Positions 6,346 through 12,634 of a stretch of DNA of 17,337 bases are shown one piece after another. The notes under the pieces are model-generated. The model ran no database searches, was not told the DNA's origin, and worked only from the letters and a program-made list of their open reading frames with translations. The DNA comes from Candidatus Omnitrophota bacterium (GTDB lineage: Bacteria; Omnitrophota; Koll11; Duberdicusellales; 4484-171), in the NCBI GenBank assembly GCA_030692055.1, contig JAUYCY010000183.1:1-17337 (forward strand). Reading direction: 5' to 3'. A program made the translations under genes and the position numbers. Position 1 is the stretch's first letter; every line of letters starts with the position of its first letter.

Positions 6346-7555
6346 TGTTTAGAATAACGCTAATAATCCTTTTTACCGAAGCACGCTCAATAGAAAATTC
6401 TAAATTTTTAAAATGCAGCGCCTCTTGGGCATGGGGAATTTTTCCCATCTGAGATAAAATAAAACCGGCTACTGTGTCTTGCTCTTCAGGTAAATGTAAG
6501 TCTAATTCTAAATTAACCTCTTTTATGGAAATTTTTCCGTGCAGCCTGTAAGTTTTTTCATCAATCTTTTCTATGACTTCTCTGGGTGTCTCAAACTCAT
6601 CATAAATTTCTCCGAATATCTCTTCTTCTATATCTTCCAAGGTAACTAACCCGGAAGTTCCGCCATATTCATCTAAAATTATGGCGATACGCTCTTTCTT
6701 TTCTAAAAAAAGTTTTAGCAAATCATCTATCTTTTTACTTTCCGGTATAAAAAGAGGCGCGTGCAGCAACAAATGATAATCGGTGTGATTTTTTAGAAAA
6801 AAATCTTTGGCGTAGAGAATACCGATAATGTTGTCGGGGGAACCTTCGTAAACTGGGAACTTCGAATGTTTCTTTTCCCGTAATATTTTAAGCACCTCGG
6901 ATTGAGCGAGTTTGATATCAATAGCGTGGATATCAACCCGATGGCTCATAATCTCACTCACCCAAGTGTCTTTAAATTCTAAAACAGAACTAATCATATC
7001 TTCTTCATCCTGGCTGATTTGGCCGTCTTTTTTACCGACCGTAAGCGCGGTTTTTAACTCTTCGTGGCTAAACGACAATTTTTTAGGAAACCAGTTTAAA
7101 AACATAGAAAAAAAGGCTACGATTTTTTCTATAATAAAAACAAAGGGAAAGAAAATTTTAGAAAATACCATTAAAAGCGGGGCACAAACAAGGGATAATT
7201 TTTCCGCTAAATATATGGCAAATGTCTTGGGAAATATCTCGCCGAAAAAAAGAATAAAAAATCCGCTGATGAAAATTGCCAAAAATAAGCCTTTGTTACC
7301 TAACCCTAAAGTTTCTACGAAAAGAGTGGTAAACAAAGAAGTAATACCGATATTTACGAGCATATTTCCGAGATTGATAGTAGCAAGCGTACGGGTGGGT
7401 TGCTGTAAAAGCGCTTTTATGACTTTGCCTTGGCGGTATTTTTCTTGCAGGCGGCGCAGTTTCAACGCACTCAATGAGAAAATTGCCGTTTCCGATAAAG
7501 AGAAAAAAGCGGACAGCGAAATAAAAATAATAAAAAGAGTAATGTTAAATACCAT
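6329..7555 (-). CDS. CNNM/CorC-family membrane protein (DUF21, CBS pair, CorC_HlyC domain)
   Basis: Full-length hemolysin C/CorC-type protein, 408 residues, of the same family as the next gene. The DUF21 membrane domain spans about 1-150 (SAFFSLSETAIFSLSALKLRRL, split at FSLS; NLGNMLVNIG; FGEIFPKTFA). An acidic linker is at 163-195. Two CBS domains lie at about 200-255 (SKFPVYEGSPDNIIGILYAKD) and 265-320 (ERIAIILDEYGGTSGLVTLE, then DIEEEIFGEI, the family signature). A CorC_HlyC transporter-associated domain lies at about 330-405 (TYRLHGKISIKEVNLELDL, TVAGFILSQMGKIP). A role in cation efflux is known for relatives and inferred here. The ATG at 7555 has no clear ribosome site but gives the canonical family N-terminus. 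It is divergent from the helicase gene. Confidence 0.92.
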   Translation of the reverse strand: MVFNITLFIIFISLSAFFSLSETAIFSLSALKLRRLQEKYRQGKVIKALLQQPTRTLATINLGNMLVNIGITSLFTTLFVETLGLGNKGLFLAIFISGFFILFFGEIFPKTFAIYLAEKLSLVCAPLLMVFSKIFFPFVFIIEKIVAFFSMFLNWFPKKLSFSHEELKTALTVGKKDGQISQDEEDMISSVLEFKDTWVSEIMSHRVDIHAIDIKLAQSEVLKILREKKHSKFPVYEGSPDNIIGILYAKDFFLKNHTDYHLLLHAPLFIPESKKIDDLLKLFLEKKERIAIILDEYGGTSGLVTLEDIEEEIFGEIYDEFETPREVIEKIDEKTYRLHGKISIKEVNLELDLHLPEEQDTVAGFILSQMGKIPHAQEALHFKNLEFSIERASVKRIISVILNINPPR

Positions 7556-7635
7556 TTTATTCAGGGAAAAATGAGGCAGGTTCTTGCATCTCTGACATAT
7601 TGTATCATTTAAATGGCTAAAGACAAATATTTTCT

Positions 7636-7641
7636 TATAAT
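7636..7641 (+). promoter_or_regulatory. Possible -10 box (TATAAT) for the helicase gene
   Basis: A perfect TATAAT lies inside the 78-base in-frame extension upstream of the preferred helicase start. No strong -35 hexamer is found 16-18 bases before it. If used, transcription would begin near 7648, which excludes the ATG at 7613 and supports the start at 7691. Confidence 0.3.
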
Positions 7642-7690
7642 TGGTTTAAGCTACGGGTTAGTGGATTTTTTCAAAATCTCTGATAAGATA

Positions 7691-9649
7691 ATGCGTATGA
7701 AAAGCTATAAATTAAAATCTTTTTCCTTACCTTCAAACATAAACTACAAAGAAAATTTAAACCCTCAACAGCTAAAGGTAATTGAAGAAGCAGAGGGCGC
7801 ATCGCTGGTTTTAGCAGGTGCTGGTAGCGGAAAAACCAGGGTTTTAATTTATCGCCTAGCCTATCTTTTAGAAAAAGGGATGCGCCCCGAAAATATACTG
7901 CTCGTTACTTTTACCAACAAAGCCTCTCAAGAAATGATTCACCGCGCCGAGATGCTTTTAAAATCGACTCTTTCTGGATTATGGACAGGAACTTTTCATC
8001 ATATCGGCAATCTTATCTTGCGCAGAGAATCGGAGGCTATAGGGTATTCGCCTAACTTTACTATTATTGACAAAGAAGACTCCAAAGATTTAATTGAGGA
8101 TTGCATTGAGGAACTGGGTTTCTTAAGAAGCGAAAAGCTTTTTCCTAAAAAAGATGTTATTGGCGCCATCTATAGTTTAGCTATTAACTCCCAAAGAGAA
8201 ATCGATGAAGTCATCATCAATTCCTATCCGCACACAGAGGAATACGTAAATCAAATTAAACGAGTGCTGCACCATTATGAAAAAAAGAAAAAAGACGCTA
8301 ATGTAATGGATTTTAACGACCTCTTGAATAACTGGCTAAAAATTTTAAAAAAAGAGGAAATTTGCAAAAAATATGCCCAAATTTTCCAATATATCCTGGT
8401 TGACGAATATCAGGATACAAACAGAATTCAATTCGAAATCCTAAAACGCCTTTCCTCTTTTCACAAAAATATCCTAGTGGTAGGAGATGACGCTCAGTCT
8501 ATATATTCTTTTAGGGGAGCGCAAATACGTAACCTCCTAGATTTTCCCAAAACATTTGAAGGAGCAAAAATCTTTAAACTGGAGACAAATTACCGCTCTA
8601 CTCCTGAAATTCTTGGCCTTGCTAACAAAATTATCAGCCATAATATCAATCAATTCCCTAAGACGTTGAAGGCAATTAGAGAATGCGGTGAAAAACCTTC
8701 GGCGGTGAAAACAAAAAATGTGTATGTGCAGGCAAAATTTATTGCGCAGAGAGTTCTAGAATTAAACCAGGCAAGAATTCTTTTAAAAAATATGGCCGTA
8801 CTCTTTCGCTCGCGCTTTCAGGCATTGGAATTAGAAATGGAGCTGCTTAAAAGAAATGTGCCGTATATTGTAAGAGGCGGCGTGCGCTTTTTTGAACAGG
8901 CGCACATTAAAGATGTGCTCTCATATCTTAGAATAATCAACAACCCCCAAGATGAGCTTTCTTTTAAGCGGGCTGTTTCTTTATACAGAGGCATAGGCAG
9001 AAGCTATGCGAATAAAATATGGAAACAGCTTGTAGAAGAAAAAAAAGAGCCTAAAGAAATTGAGAAAAAATTACCAAAAAAGCAACAGGAAGGATTTAAG
9101 GAATTCTCTTCGCTTATGGAAATTCTCAAAAAAATCGAGAAGCCGCAAAGCACCATAAGAGAAATACTTAAATTTTACAAAGACTACTGCTATCTTACAT
9201 TTGATAACCCTGACGACAGGATCCTCGACTTGGAAGAGTTAGCAAAAATGGCTACTGATTATCCGACAATCAGAAGATTCATTGTAGAATTGGCTTCTTT
9301 TGAAGAGTTTAAGGGAGAAACAATGCTAGCAGCCAGCGACAACAACGATTTTTTAACGCTTTCTACAATACATCAAGCAAAAGGCCTTGAGTGGGAAGCG
9401 GTTTTTATTATCGGCTTTAGCGACTACGAGTTCCCTCATCCAAAAGCCCTAAGCTCTCCAGATGCCCTAGAAGAAGAAAGGCGGCTATTTTACGTTGCTA
9501 CTACCAGGGCAAAATCTTTGCTTTACATAACCTATCCTGAAACAAAATACACTTTTAAAAATGGGTTAATTATTTCGCGGCCTTCAATGTTTTTGAATGA
9601 ATTACCGGAAGATTCCTATGAAGAAATGTACATAGAGGAAGATTGGTAA
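7691..9649 (+). CDS. UvrD/Rep/PcrA-family 3'-5' DNA helicase
   Basis: Superfamily 1A helicase that unwinds DNA in repair or replication restart. All signature motifs are visible (numbering from 7691): LNPQQLKVIEEA Q-motif, GAGSGKT Walker A at about 43-49, VTFTNKAS motif Ia, DEYQD Walker B at about 238-242, GDDAQSIYSFRGA motif III, ETNYRST motif IV, the GGVRFFEQAHIKDVLSYLRI block split at FEQA, TIHQAKGLEWEAVFIIG motif V and EEERRLFYVATTRA motif VI. At about 652 residues it is Rep-sized, without the longer PcrA/UvrD C-terminal tail. An in-frame ATG at 7613 would add 26 hydrophobic residues unlike the family and containing a TATAAT, so 7691 (or 7697) is preferred; neither has a strong ribosome site. 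It converges on the anti-sigma gene with 12 bases between stops. UvrD, Rep and PcrA cannot be told apart by eye. Confidence 0.93.
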   Translation: MRMKSYKLKSFSLPSNINYKENLNPQQLKVIEEAEGASLVLAGAGSGKTRVLIYRLAYLLEKGMRPENILLVTFTNKASQEMIHRAEMLLKSTLSGLWTGTFHHIGNLILRRESEAIGYSPNFTIIDKEDSKDLIEDCIEELGFLRSEKLFPKKDVIGAIYSLAINSQREIDEVIINSYPHTEEYVNQIKRVLHHYEKKKKDANVMDFNDLLNNWLKILKKEEICKKYAQIFQYILVDEYQDTNRIQFEILKRLSSFHKNILVVGDDAQSIYSFRGAQIRNLLDFPKTFEGAKIFKLETNYRSTPEILGLANKIISHNINQFPKTLKAIRECGEKPSAVKTKNVYVQAKFIAQRVLELNQARILLKNMAVLFRSRFQALELEMELLKRNVPYIVRGGVRFFEQAHIKDVLSYLRIINNPQDELSFKRAVSLYRGIGRSYANKIWKQLVEEKKEPKEIEKKLPKKQQEGFKEFSSLMEILKKIEKPQSTIREILKFYKDYCYLTFDNPDDRILDLEELAKMATDYPTIRRFIVELASFEEFKGETMLAASDNNDFLTLSTIHQAKGLEWEAVFIIGFSDYEFPHPKALSSPDALEEERRLFYVATTRAKSLLYITYPETKYTFKNGLIISRPSMFLNELPEDSYEEMYIEEDW

Positions 9650-9661
9650 AATAATAGAAGC

Positions 9662-10171
9662 TTAGGAATAGTTACTTGTGCTGATAGGATAACCGGATAA
9701 GTCATCAAAAGGAGTATCATAGAAAATATCTAAGTCGTCATTTTCTTCCCAAGCCAATTCTGTTTGTATTTCTATAATATCCTCCGAAGCTAACTGCTGC
9801 CTTTTGTTTAGCCCTAAAGGAATGAGAATCGCGCCTAAAAGAATAAACAAAACAATAAAGGCAACCTGAGGATGATAAGCGAGCCCTAAACGTAGATTCT
9901 GTATAAAATAATTTAGGCCATCGCTTAAACGAATAAAGATATTACTAGCGGGCTTTGATCTTTCTCTGACATTATCTAAAATAGCGTTCAATTCTCGTTG
10001 CTCTATATTTATCTTTTCCTTACCGATAGCACAAAGGAAATTGTTAATATCTGCGTATTCCTTCTGGCATAAATTACAGCTATCTAGGTGCCTTTGTAAA
10101 TCTTTTACTTCGTTTTTACTTAAATCCTTATAGAAAAATAATAGCCATAATTTTTTTGAAGGGCATTTCAT
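9662..10171 (-). CDS. Membrane-anchored zinc-finger anti-sigma factor
   Basis: Likely inhibitor of the ECF sigma factor encoded just upstream. The N-terminal cytoplasmic part carries a zf-HC2/ZAS zinc motif, H28-x3-C32-x2-C35 (RHLDSCNLCQKEY), the fold that grips ECF sigma factors. A helical linker to about residue 100 follows, then one membrane segment at 102-120 (VAFIVLFILLGAILIPLGL). The short extracytoplasmic tail is acidic (EENDDLDIFYDTPFDD). At 169 residues it is a typical size. AAAGGAGG sits eight bases before the ATG at 10171. The sigma stop lies 245 bases upstream rather than overlapping, so translational coupling, common for such pairs, looks lost. How release is triggered cannot be seen; no protease or sensor gene is adjacent. 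Confidence 0.88.
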   Translation of the reverse strand: MKCPSKKLWLLFFYKDLSKNEVKDLQRHLDSCNLCQKEYADINNFLCAIGKEKINIEQRELNAILDNVRERSKPASNIFIRLSDGLNYFIQNLRLGLAYHPQVAFIVLFILLGAILIPLGLNKRQQLASEDIIEIQTELAWEENDDLDIFYDTPFDDLSGYPISTSNYS

Positions 10172-10191
10172 GATCTAACCTCCTTTAATGA

Positions 10192-10257
10192 GCAGACGAC
10201 TTACGCGAGAATACCTTCGAGCGTAAGTCGTAGTCCCGCCAAAGGCGGGACGTCTGC
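10192..10257. repeat. Three-way-junction palindrome in the sigma/anti-sigma gap
   Basis: An outer stem GCAGACG (10192-10198) / CGTCTGC (10251-10257) encloses two hairpins: ACTTACGC/GCGTAAGT (arms 10199-10206 and 10221-10228, the pairing extendable through the adjacent CG at each side) and GTCCCGCC/GGCGGGAC with an AAA loop (10233-10251). All arms pair exactly. No coding frame. It lies 20 bases upstream of the anti-sigma ATG and could affect its mRNA leader. Confidence 0.75.
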
Positions 10258-10264
10258 GAATTAA

Positions 10265-10364
10265 ACCCCACACCCAGCGATATATTCATTACGCTGGGAT
10301 ATTTGGTTTATTTATTGTTCAAATATCACTTTGAATTACCCATCACCCTATCTGGGTGTGGGGT
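10265..10364. repeat. 100-bp inverted-repeat element
   Basis: ACCCCACACCCAG (10265-10277) is matched exactly, inverted, at 10352-10364. Inside lie CCCAGCG/CGCTGGG (10273-10298) and GATATTTG/CAAATATC (10298-10327). The layout resembles a minute terminal-inverted-repeat element. Function unknown. Confidence 0.65.
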
Positions 10365-10424
10365 CAAATTCGGCTAAAGGATTTTTCTGCGCCTACGGCT
10401 TAAAAAATCCTAAGCCTCATTTGA
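10364..10424 (-). terminator. Long imperfect hairpin at the sigma gene end
   Basis: Arms TCAAATTCGGCTAAAGG and CCTAAGCCTCATTTGA pair over most of their length around a short loop, with complementary A and T runs near the top. It begins inside the last codons of the sigma gene and could end or attenuate transcription before the anti-sigma gene. It lacks a strong GC core followed by a T-run, so terminator is a tentative label. Confidence 0.35.
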
Positions 10425-10959
10425 CCTCCATGTTTTTCCTTAAACTTTCTACGGCTCTAGTCAAATGTGTTTTTACGGTACTTTTTGAACAACCTAAAGT
10501 ATTAGCAATCTCCTCAATATTAAAACCTTGAAAGTGTTTTAGAATAAAAACGTTTTTTTGCCGTAAAGATAATTTCTTCAATGCTTTTTCTATTAAAGCT
10601 TTTTTTTCGCTGCTTGAATCATTTGTCTTAAAAGATTCTTGCGCCTCGTTCTCTAATTTAACCTTTATATTTGAAATTGCCTTTCTTTTACGCAAAAAGT
10701 CGATAGAAGCATTTATAGTAACTCTAAATAGCCATGTTGAAAATTTTGAAATGCCAAAGAAACTTCTGGCGCGGCGATGAACTTTTAAAAGGACTTCCTG
10801 CAAAATATCCTTGGCATCTTCTATATTGCCCGCATAACGGTAGGCAATATTAATTATATCGCGATTGATCTGCCAAGCGATCTCAGTAAAAGCAGACTCA
10901 TCCCCCGCCTTAAACTCTTCTAACAAATGCCTTATTTCTTCTTCTTTATAGGCTAACAT
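10417..10959 (-). CDS. ECF-family RNA polymerase sigma factor (RpoE-like)
   Basis: Extracytoplasmic-function sigma-70 factor, about 180 residues. Region 2 lies at about 15-92: GDESAFTEIAWQIN, IAYRYAGNIEDAKDILQEV (2.2), then KFSTWLFRVTINASIDFLRKR (2.3-2.4, split at NASI). Region 4 lies at about 126-177: ALKKLSLRQKNVFILKHFQG, FNIEEIANTLGCSKSTVKTH (helix-turn-helix). No region 1 or 3, as expected for the class. The ATG at 10959 is preferred; an in-frame TTG at 10992 would add 11 residues, and neither has a clear ribosome site. Upstream on the minus strand, GAACCC (11022-11027) and TTGACA (11015-11020) are possible -35 elements, the former of the kind ECF factors use for autoregulation, but no convincing -10 follows. 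The anti-sigma gene is downstream. Confidence 0.93.
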   Translation of the reverse strand: MLAYKEEEIRHLLEEFKAGDESAFTEIAWQINRDIINIAYRYAGNIEDAKDILQEVLLKVHRRARSFFGISKFSTWLFRVTINASIDFLRKRKAISNIKVKLENEAQESFKTNDSSSEKKALIEKALKKLSLRQKNVFILKHFQGFNIEEIANTLGCSKSTVKTHLTRAVESLRKNMEVK

Positions 10960-11070
10960 GTTTTGTTTGAAGCTTTTTCGACTTTGTAGCAAGGATTTTT
11001 TACTATCGATTGATTGTCAATGGGTTCGGTAAAATTTTTATGCCGTGGACTCACGTAGCTCGAGAAAACT

Positions 11071-11220
11071 TCTGATTACACCGATTTCCGCCTGAGGTAG
11101 ATCAGCCTTCGCCGCCTGAGGCGGATCTGCCTCAGGCATGAGGCTGAAGATACAGATTACACCGATTAAAAGATACTGTAAAATATATCAAAAATCTGTG
11201 TAATCATCTTAAAATCACTG
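11071..11220. repeat. Repeat B, copy 2 (opposite orientation)
   Basis: On the minus strand this holds GTGTAATCTGTATCTTCAGC, then CTCATGCCTGAGGCAGATCC, GCCTCAGGCGGCGAAGG and GGAAATCGGTGTAATCAG, in the same order as repeat B at 4247-4360. The plus strand shows nested TGAGGC/GCCTCA stems (11113-11144). Extra AATCTGTGTAATCAT and AATCACTGTAATCAA units lie at its right end (11189-11226). It accounts for much of the 392-base gap between the sigma gene and the next gene. Confidence 0.7.
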
Positions 11221-11229
11221 TAATCAATC

Positions 11230-11266
11230 CTTCGATTACACTCAGGATTGACCCTGAGCTTGTCGA
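11230..11266. repeat. Palindromic repeat D
   Basis: CTTCGATTACACTCAGG, a short loop and CCCTGAGCTTGTCGAA form the clearest copy of the D palindrome, with CTCAGG/CCTGAG central arms and TTCGA/TCGAA outer arms. Confidence 0.75.
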
Positions 11267-11273
11267 ATGGGTC

Positions 11274-11311
11274 AAGTTCTTTCCTTTTGCAATAAACTTG
11301 GGAAAGAACTT
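11274..11311. terminator. Possible hairpin terminator below the helical-protein gene
   Basis: AAGTTCTTTCC (11274-11284) pairs exactly with GGAAAGAACTT (11301-11311). On the plus strand it is followed by TTTATTTT, on the minus strand by GACCC, so the T-run favours plus-strand reading although the upstream gene is on minus. A separate perfect palindrome TTGCCATGGCAA lies at 11322-11333. A role is uncertain. Confidence 0.35.
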
Positions 11312-11351
11312 TTTATTTTGCTTGCCATGGCAAAGAGCACAATAGCCTATC

Positions 11352-11900
11352 TTAGTAACCCTCATAGATTTCGTCGTCAAATATATTTCCTTGCTCCTTG
11401 TGCGGCGGTTTTTGCGGAGCTTGCGGCAAAGCTTGACGCTTCATTTCTTCTATTCTTTTTATTATTTCCTCATATTGAGCGGGATCGGTTTCCTTAATAT
11501 ACCTCAACTCTCTTTTTATGCGCGCCAACCGTCTTTTCTTCATTTCTTCAAATTTTTGAGGATTTTTTCCACGTAGTTCGACAATACGCTGTTTCATTCT
11601 TTCGTGAGCCTGACGTGTTATTTTCTTAAATTCCTCGGGGTTTTTTCTCTGTAGCCCCAGAAGCTCCTCTCTTTTTACTTCTAGTTTTTTACGCGCAACT
11701 TCTCTAAATTTTTCCATGTATTCCCTGCGTAACGCAATAAGTTCTTTTTTGTCTCCCTCGGAAAGGAGTTCAAAAAGAATTGCCCTCTTTAACATCATAT
11801 TTTTCGCCGAGGCTCCCCTTTCTTGGGCAAATACAAGGTTGAAATTACTTGCGCAAAGTATAAAAGTTACCGCTAAAAATACCGCTATGATCTTTTTCAT
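11352..11900 (-). CDS. Secreted highly charged helical protein with 26-residue repeats
   Basis: I do not recognise a named family. Residues 1-25 are a clear Sec signal peptide (MKKIIAVFLAVTFILCASNF, then NLVFA, cleavage before QERG). The mature part is almost entirely Lys/Arg/Glu-rich helix. Three consecutive units begin NPEEF, NPQKF and DPAQY and are exactly 26 residues apart, each an x-P-x-x-aromatic helix start followed by basic coiled sequence. The tail is proline-rich then acidic (DDEIYEGY). The general look recalls periplasmic Spy/CpxP or LTxxQ-type helical proteins, and the nearby ECF sigma/anti-sigma pair would fit an envelope-stress role, but both points are inference. The start at 11900 is set by GGAGGTG five bases upstream; an in-frame GTG at 11915 overlaps that ribosome site and is unlikely. 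Confidence 0.8.
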   Translation of the reverse strand: MKKIIAVFLAVTFILCASNFNLVFAQERGASAKNMMLKRAILFELLSEGDKKELIALRREYMEKFREVARKKLEVKREELLGLQRKNPEEFKKITRQAHERMKQRIVELRGKNPQKFEEMKKRRLARIKRELRYIKETDPAQYEEIIKRIEEMKRQALPQAPQKPPHKEQGNIFDDEIYEGY

Positions 11901-11976
11901 TTTATTCACCTCCACATAATTAGACGAGATAAACCTTAAAAAAGTTGACGGAGTTTTTGCTGAAGCCCACTGTCTA

Positions 11977-12531
11977 TTACGAATTGATAAGGCTTAAGGC
12001 TTCCTGGCGAGTCTTTTGGTTAGTGCGGAATATACCTCGTACAACCGAGGTGGTAGTAAGAGTCCCGGGCTTTTTTACCCCACGCATAGACATGCACAAA
12101 TGCTCCGCTTCTATGACGACCATCACTCCTTTTGGCTTAAGCTTTTTCATAATCACATCGGCAATTTCCGTAGTTAGGCGTTCCTGAACCTGCAGGCGCT
12201 TAGAAAGCACGTCTACGACCCGGGCAATTTTGCTTAAGCCGGTAATACGCTTGTCTGGAATATAGGCGACGTGCGCTTTTCCGATAAAAGGGAGCATATG
12301 GTGCTCGCACAAACTGTACAACGGTATACCTTTTAAAAGTATAATCTCATCGTGTTTCTGCTCTAAAACTATCTCTAATTCATCTTCTGCCTTGCTGAAT
12401 TGTCCGCTTAAGATTTCTTCATACATTTCGGCTACTCTCCGGGGAGTGGTGGCAATATCTTTCAATTTTAAGTTAGCTCCGACTGCTTCTAATACTAACC
12501 TTATCCCTTTTTCAATCTTTTTTTTATCCAT
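11977..12531 (-). CDS. folE: GTP cyclohydrolase I (FolE)
   Basis: Converts GTP to 7,8-dihydroneopterin triphosphate, the first step of folate synthesis and also the entry to queuosine-type deazapurines. At 184 residues it is the normal size. The zinc site is visible as [20 protein letters not shown] (Cys and His) and [15 protein letters not shown] (second Cys). [20 protein letters not shown] and [10 protein letters not shown] are family hallmarks, as is the ending [23 protein letters not shown] near the N-terminus is also typical. The ATG at 12531 has AAAAGGAG seven bases upstream. The gene lies 103 bases after mnmE and 76 bases before the helical-protein start, all on one strand; the upstream gap is filled with CACAGAT repeats. 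Confidence 0.96.
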   Translation of the reverse strand: MDKKKIEKGIRLVLEAVGANLKLKDIATTPRRVAEMYEEILSGQFSKAEDELEIVLEQKHDEIILLKGIPLYSLCEHHMLPFIGKAHVAYIPDKRITGLSKIARVVDVLSKRLQVQERLTTEIADVIMKKLKPKGVMVVIEAEHLCMSMRGVKKPGTLTTTSVVRGIFRTNQKTRQEALSLINS

Positions 12532-12545
12532 CTTAATACTCCTTT

Positions 12546-12634
12546 TTTACACAGATAATCACAGATTAAGACCACAGATTATCACAGATAAATTCATCTG
12601 TGCTCATCCGCTTGCAAATCTGTGTTCATCTGTG
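12546..12634. repeat. CACAGAT/ATCTGTG direct and inverted repeat cluster
   Basis: ACACAGATAATCACAGATTA, ACCACAGATTATCACAGAT and, inverted, ATCTGTG three times (12597-12634) fill nearly the whole mnmE-folE gap. The left half is complementary to the right half, so it can fold into a long imperfect hairpin. It begins immediately after the mnmE TAA. The units match the AATCTGTGTAATC ends of repeat B. Spacing is irregular and there are no spacers of CRISPR type. Confidence 0.75.

Noticed and set aside
6912..7574. 220-codon open frame antisense to the long CNNM gene
   Set aside because: The opposite strand encodes a full conserved CNNM protein; this frame has no family features.
11267..11497. 76-codon open frame on plus across the end of the helical-protein gene
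   Set aside because: Overlaps a repeat and a better-supported gene with signal peptide and ribosome site.
12546..12634. CACAGAT units considered as a CRISPR array
   Set aside because: Units are about 7-12 bases, irregularly spaced and in both orientations, with no uniform spacers and no cas genes.
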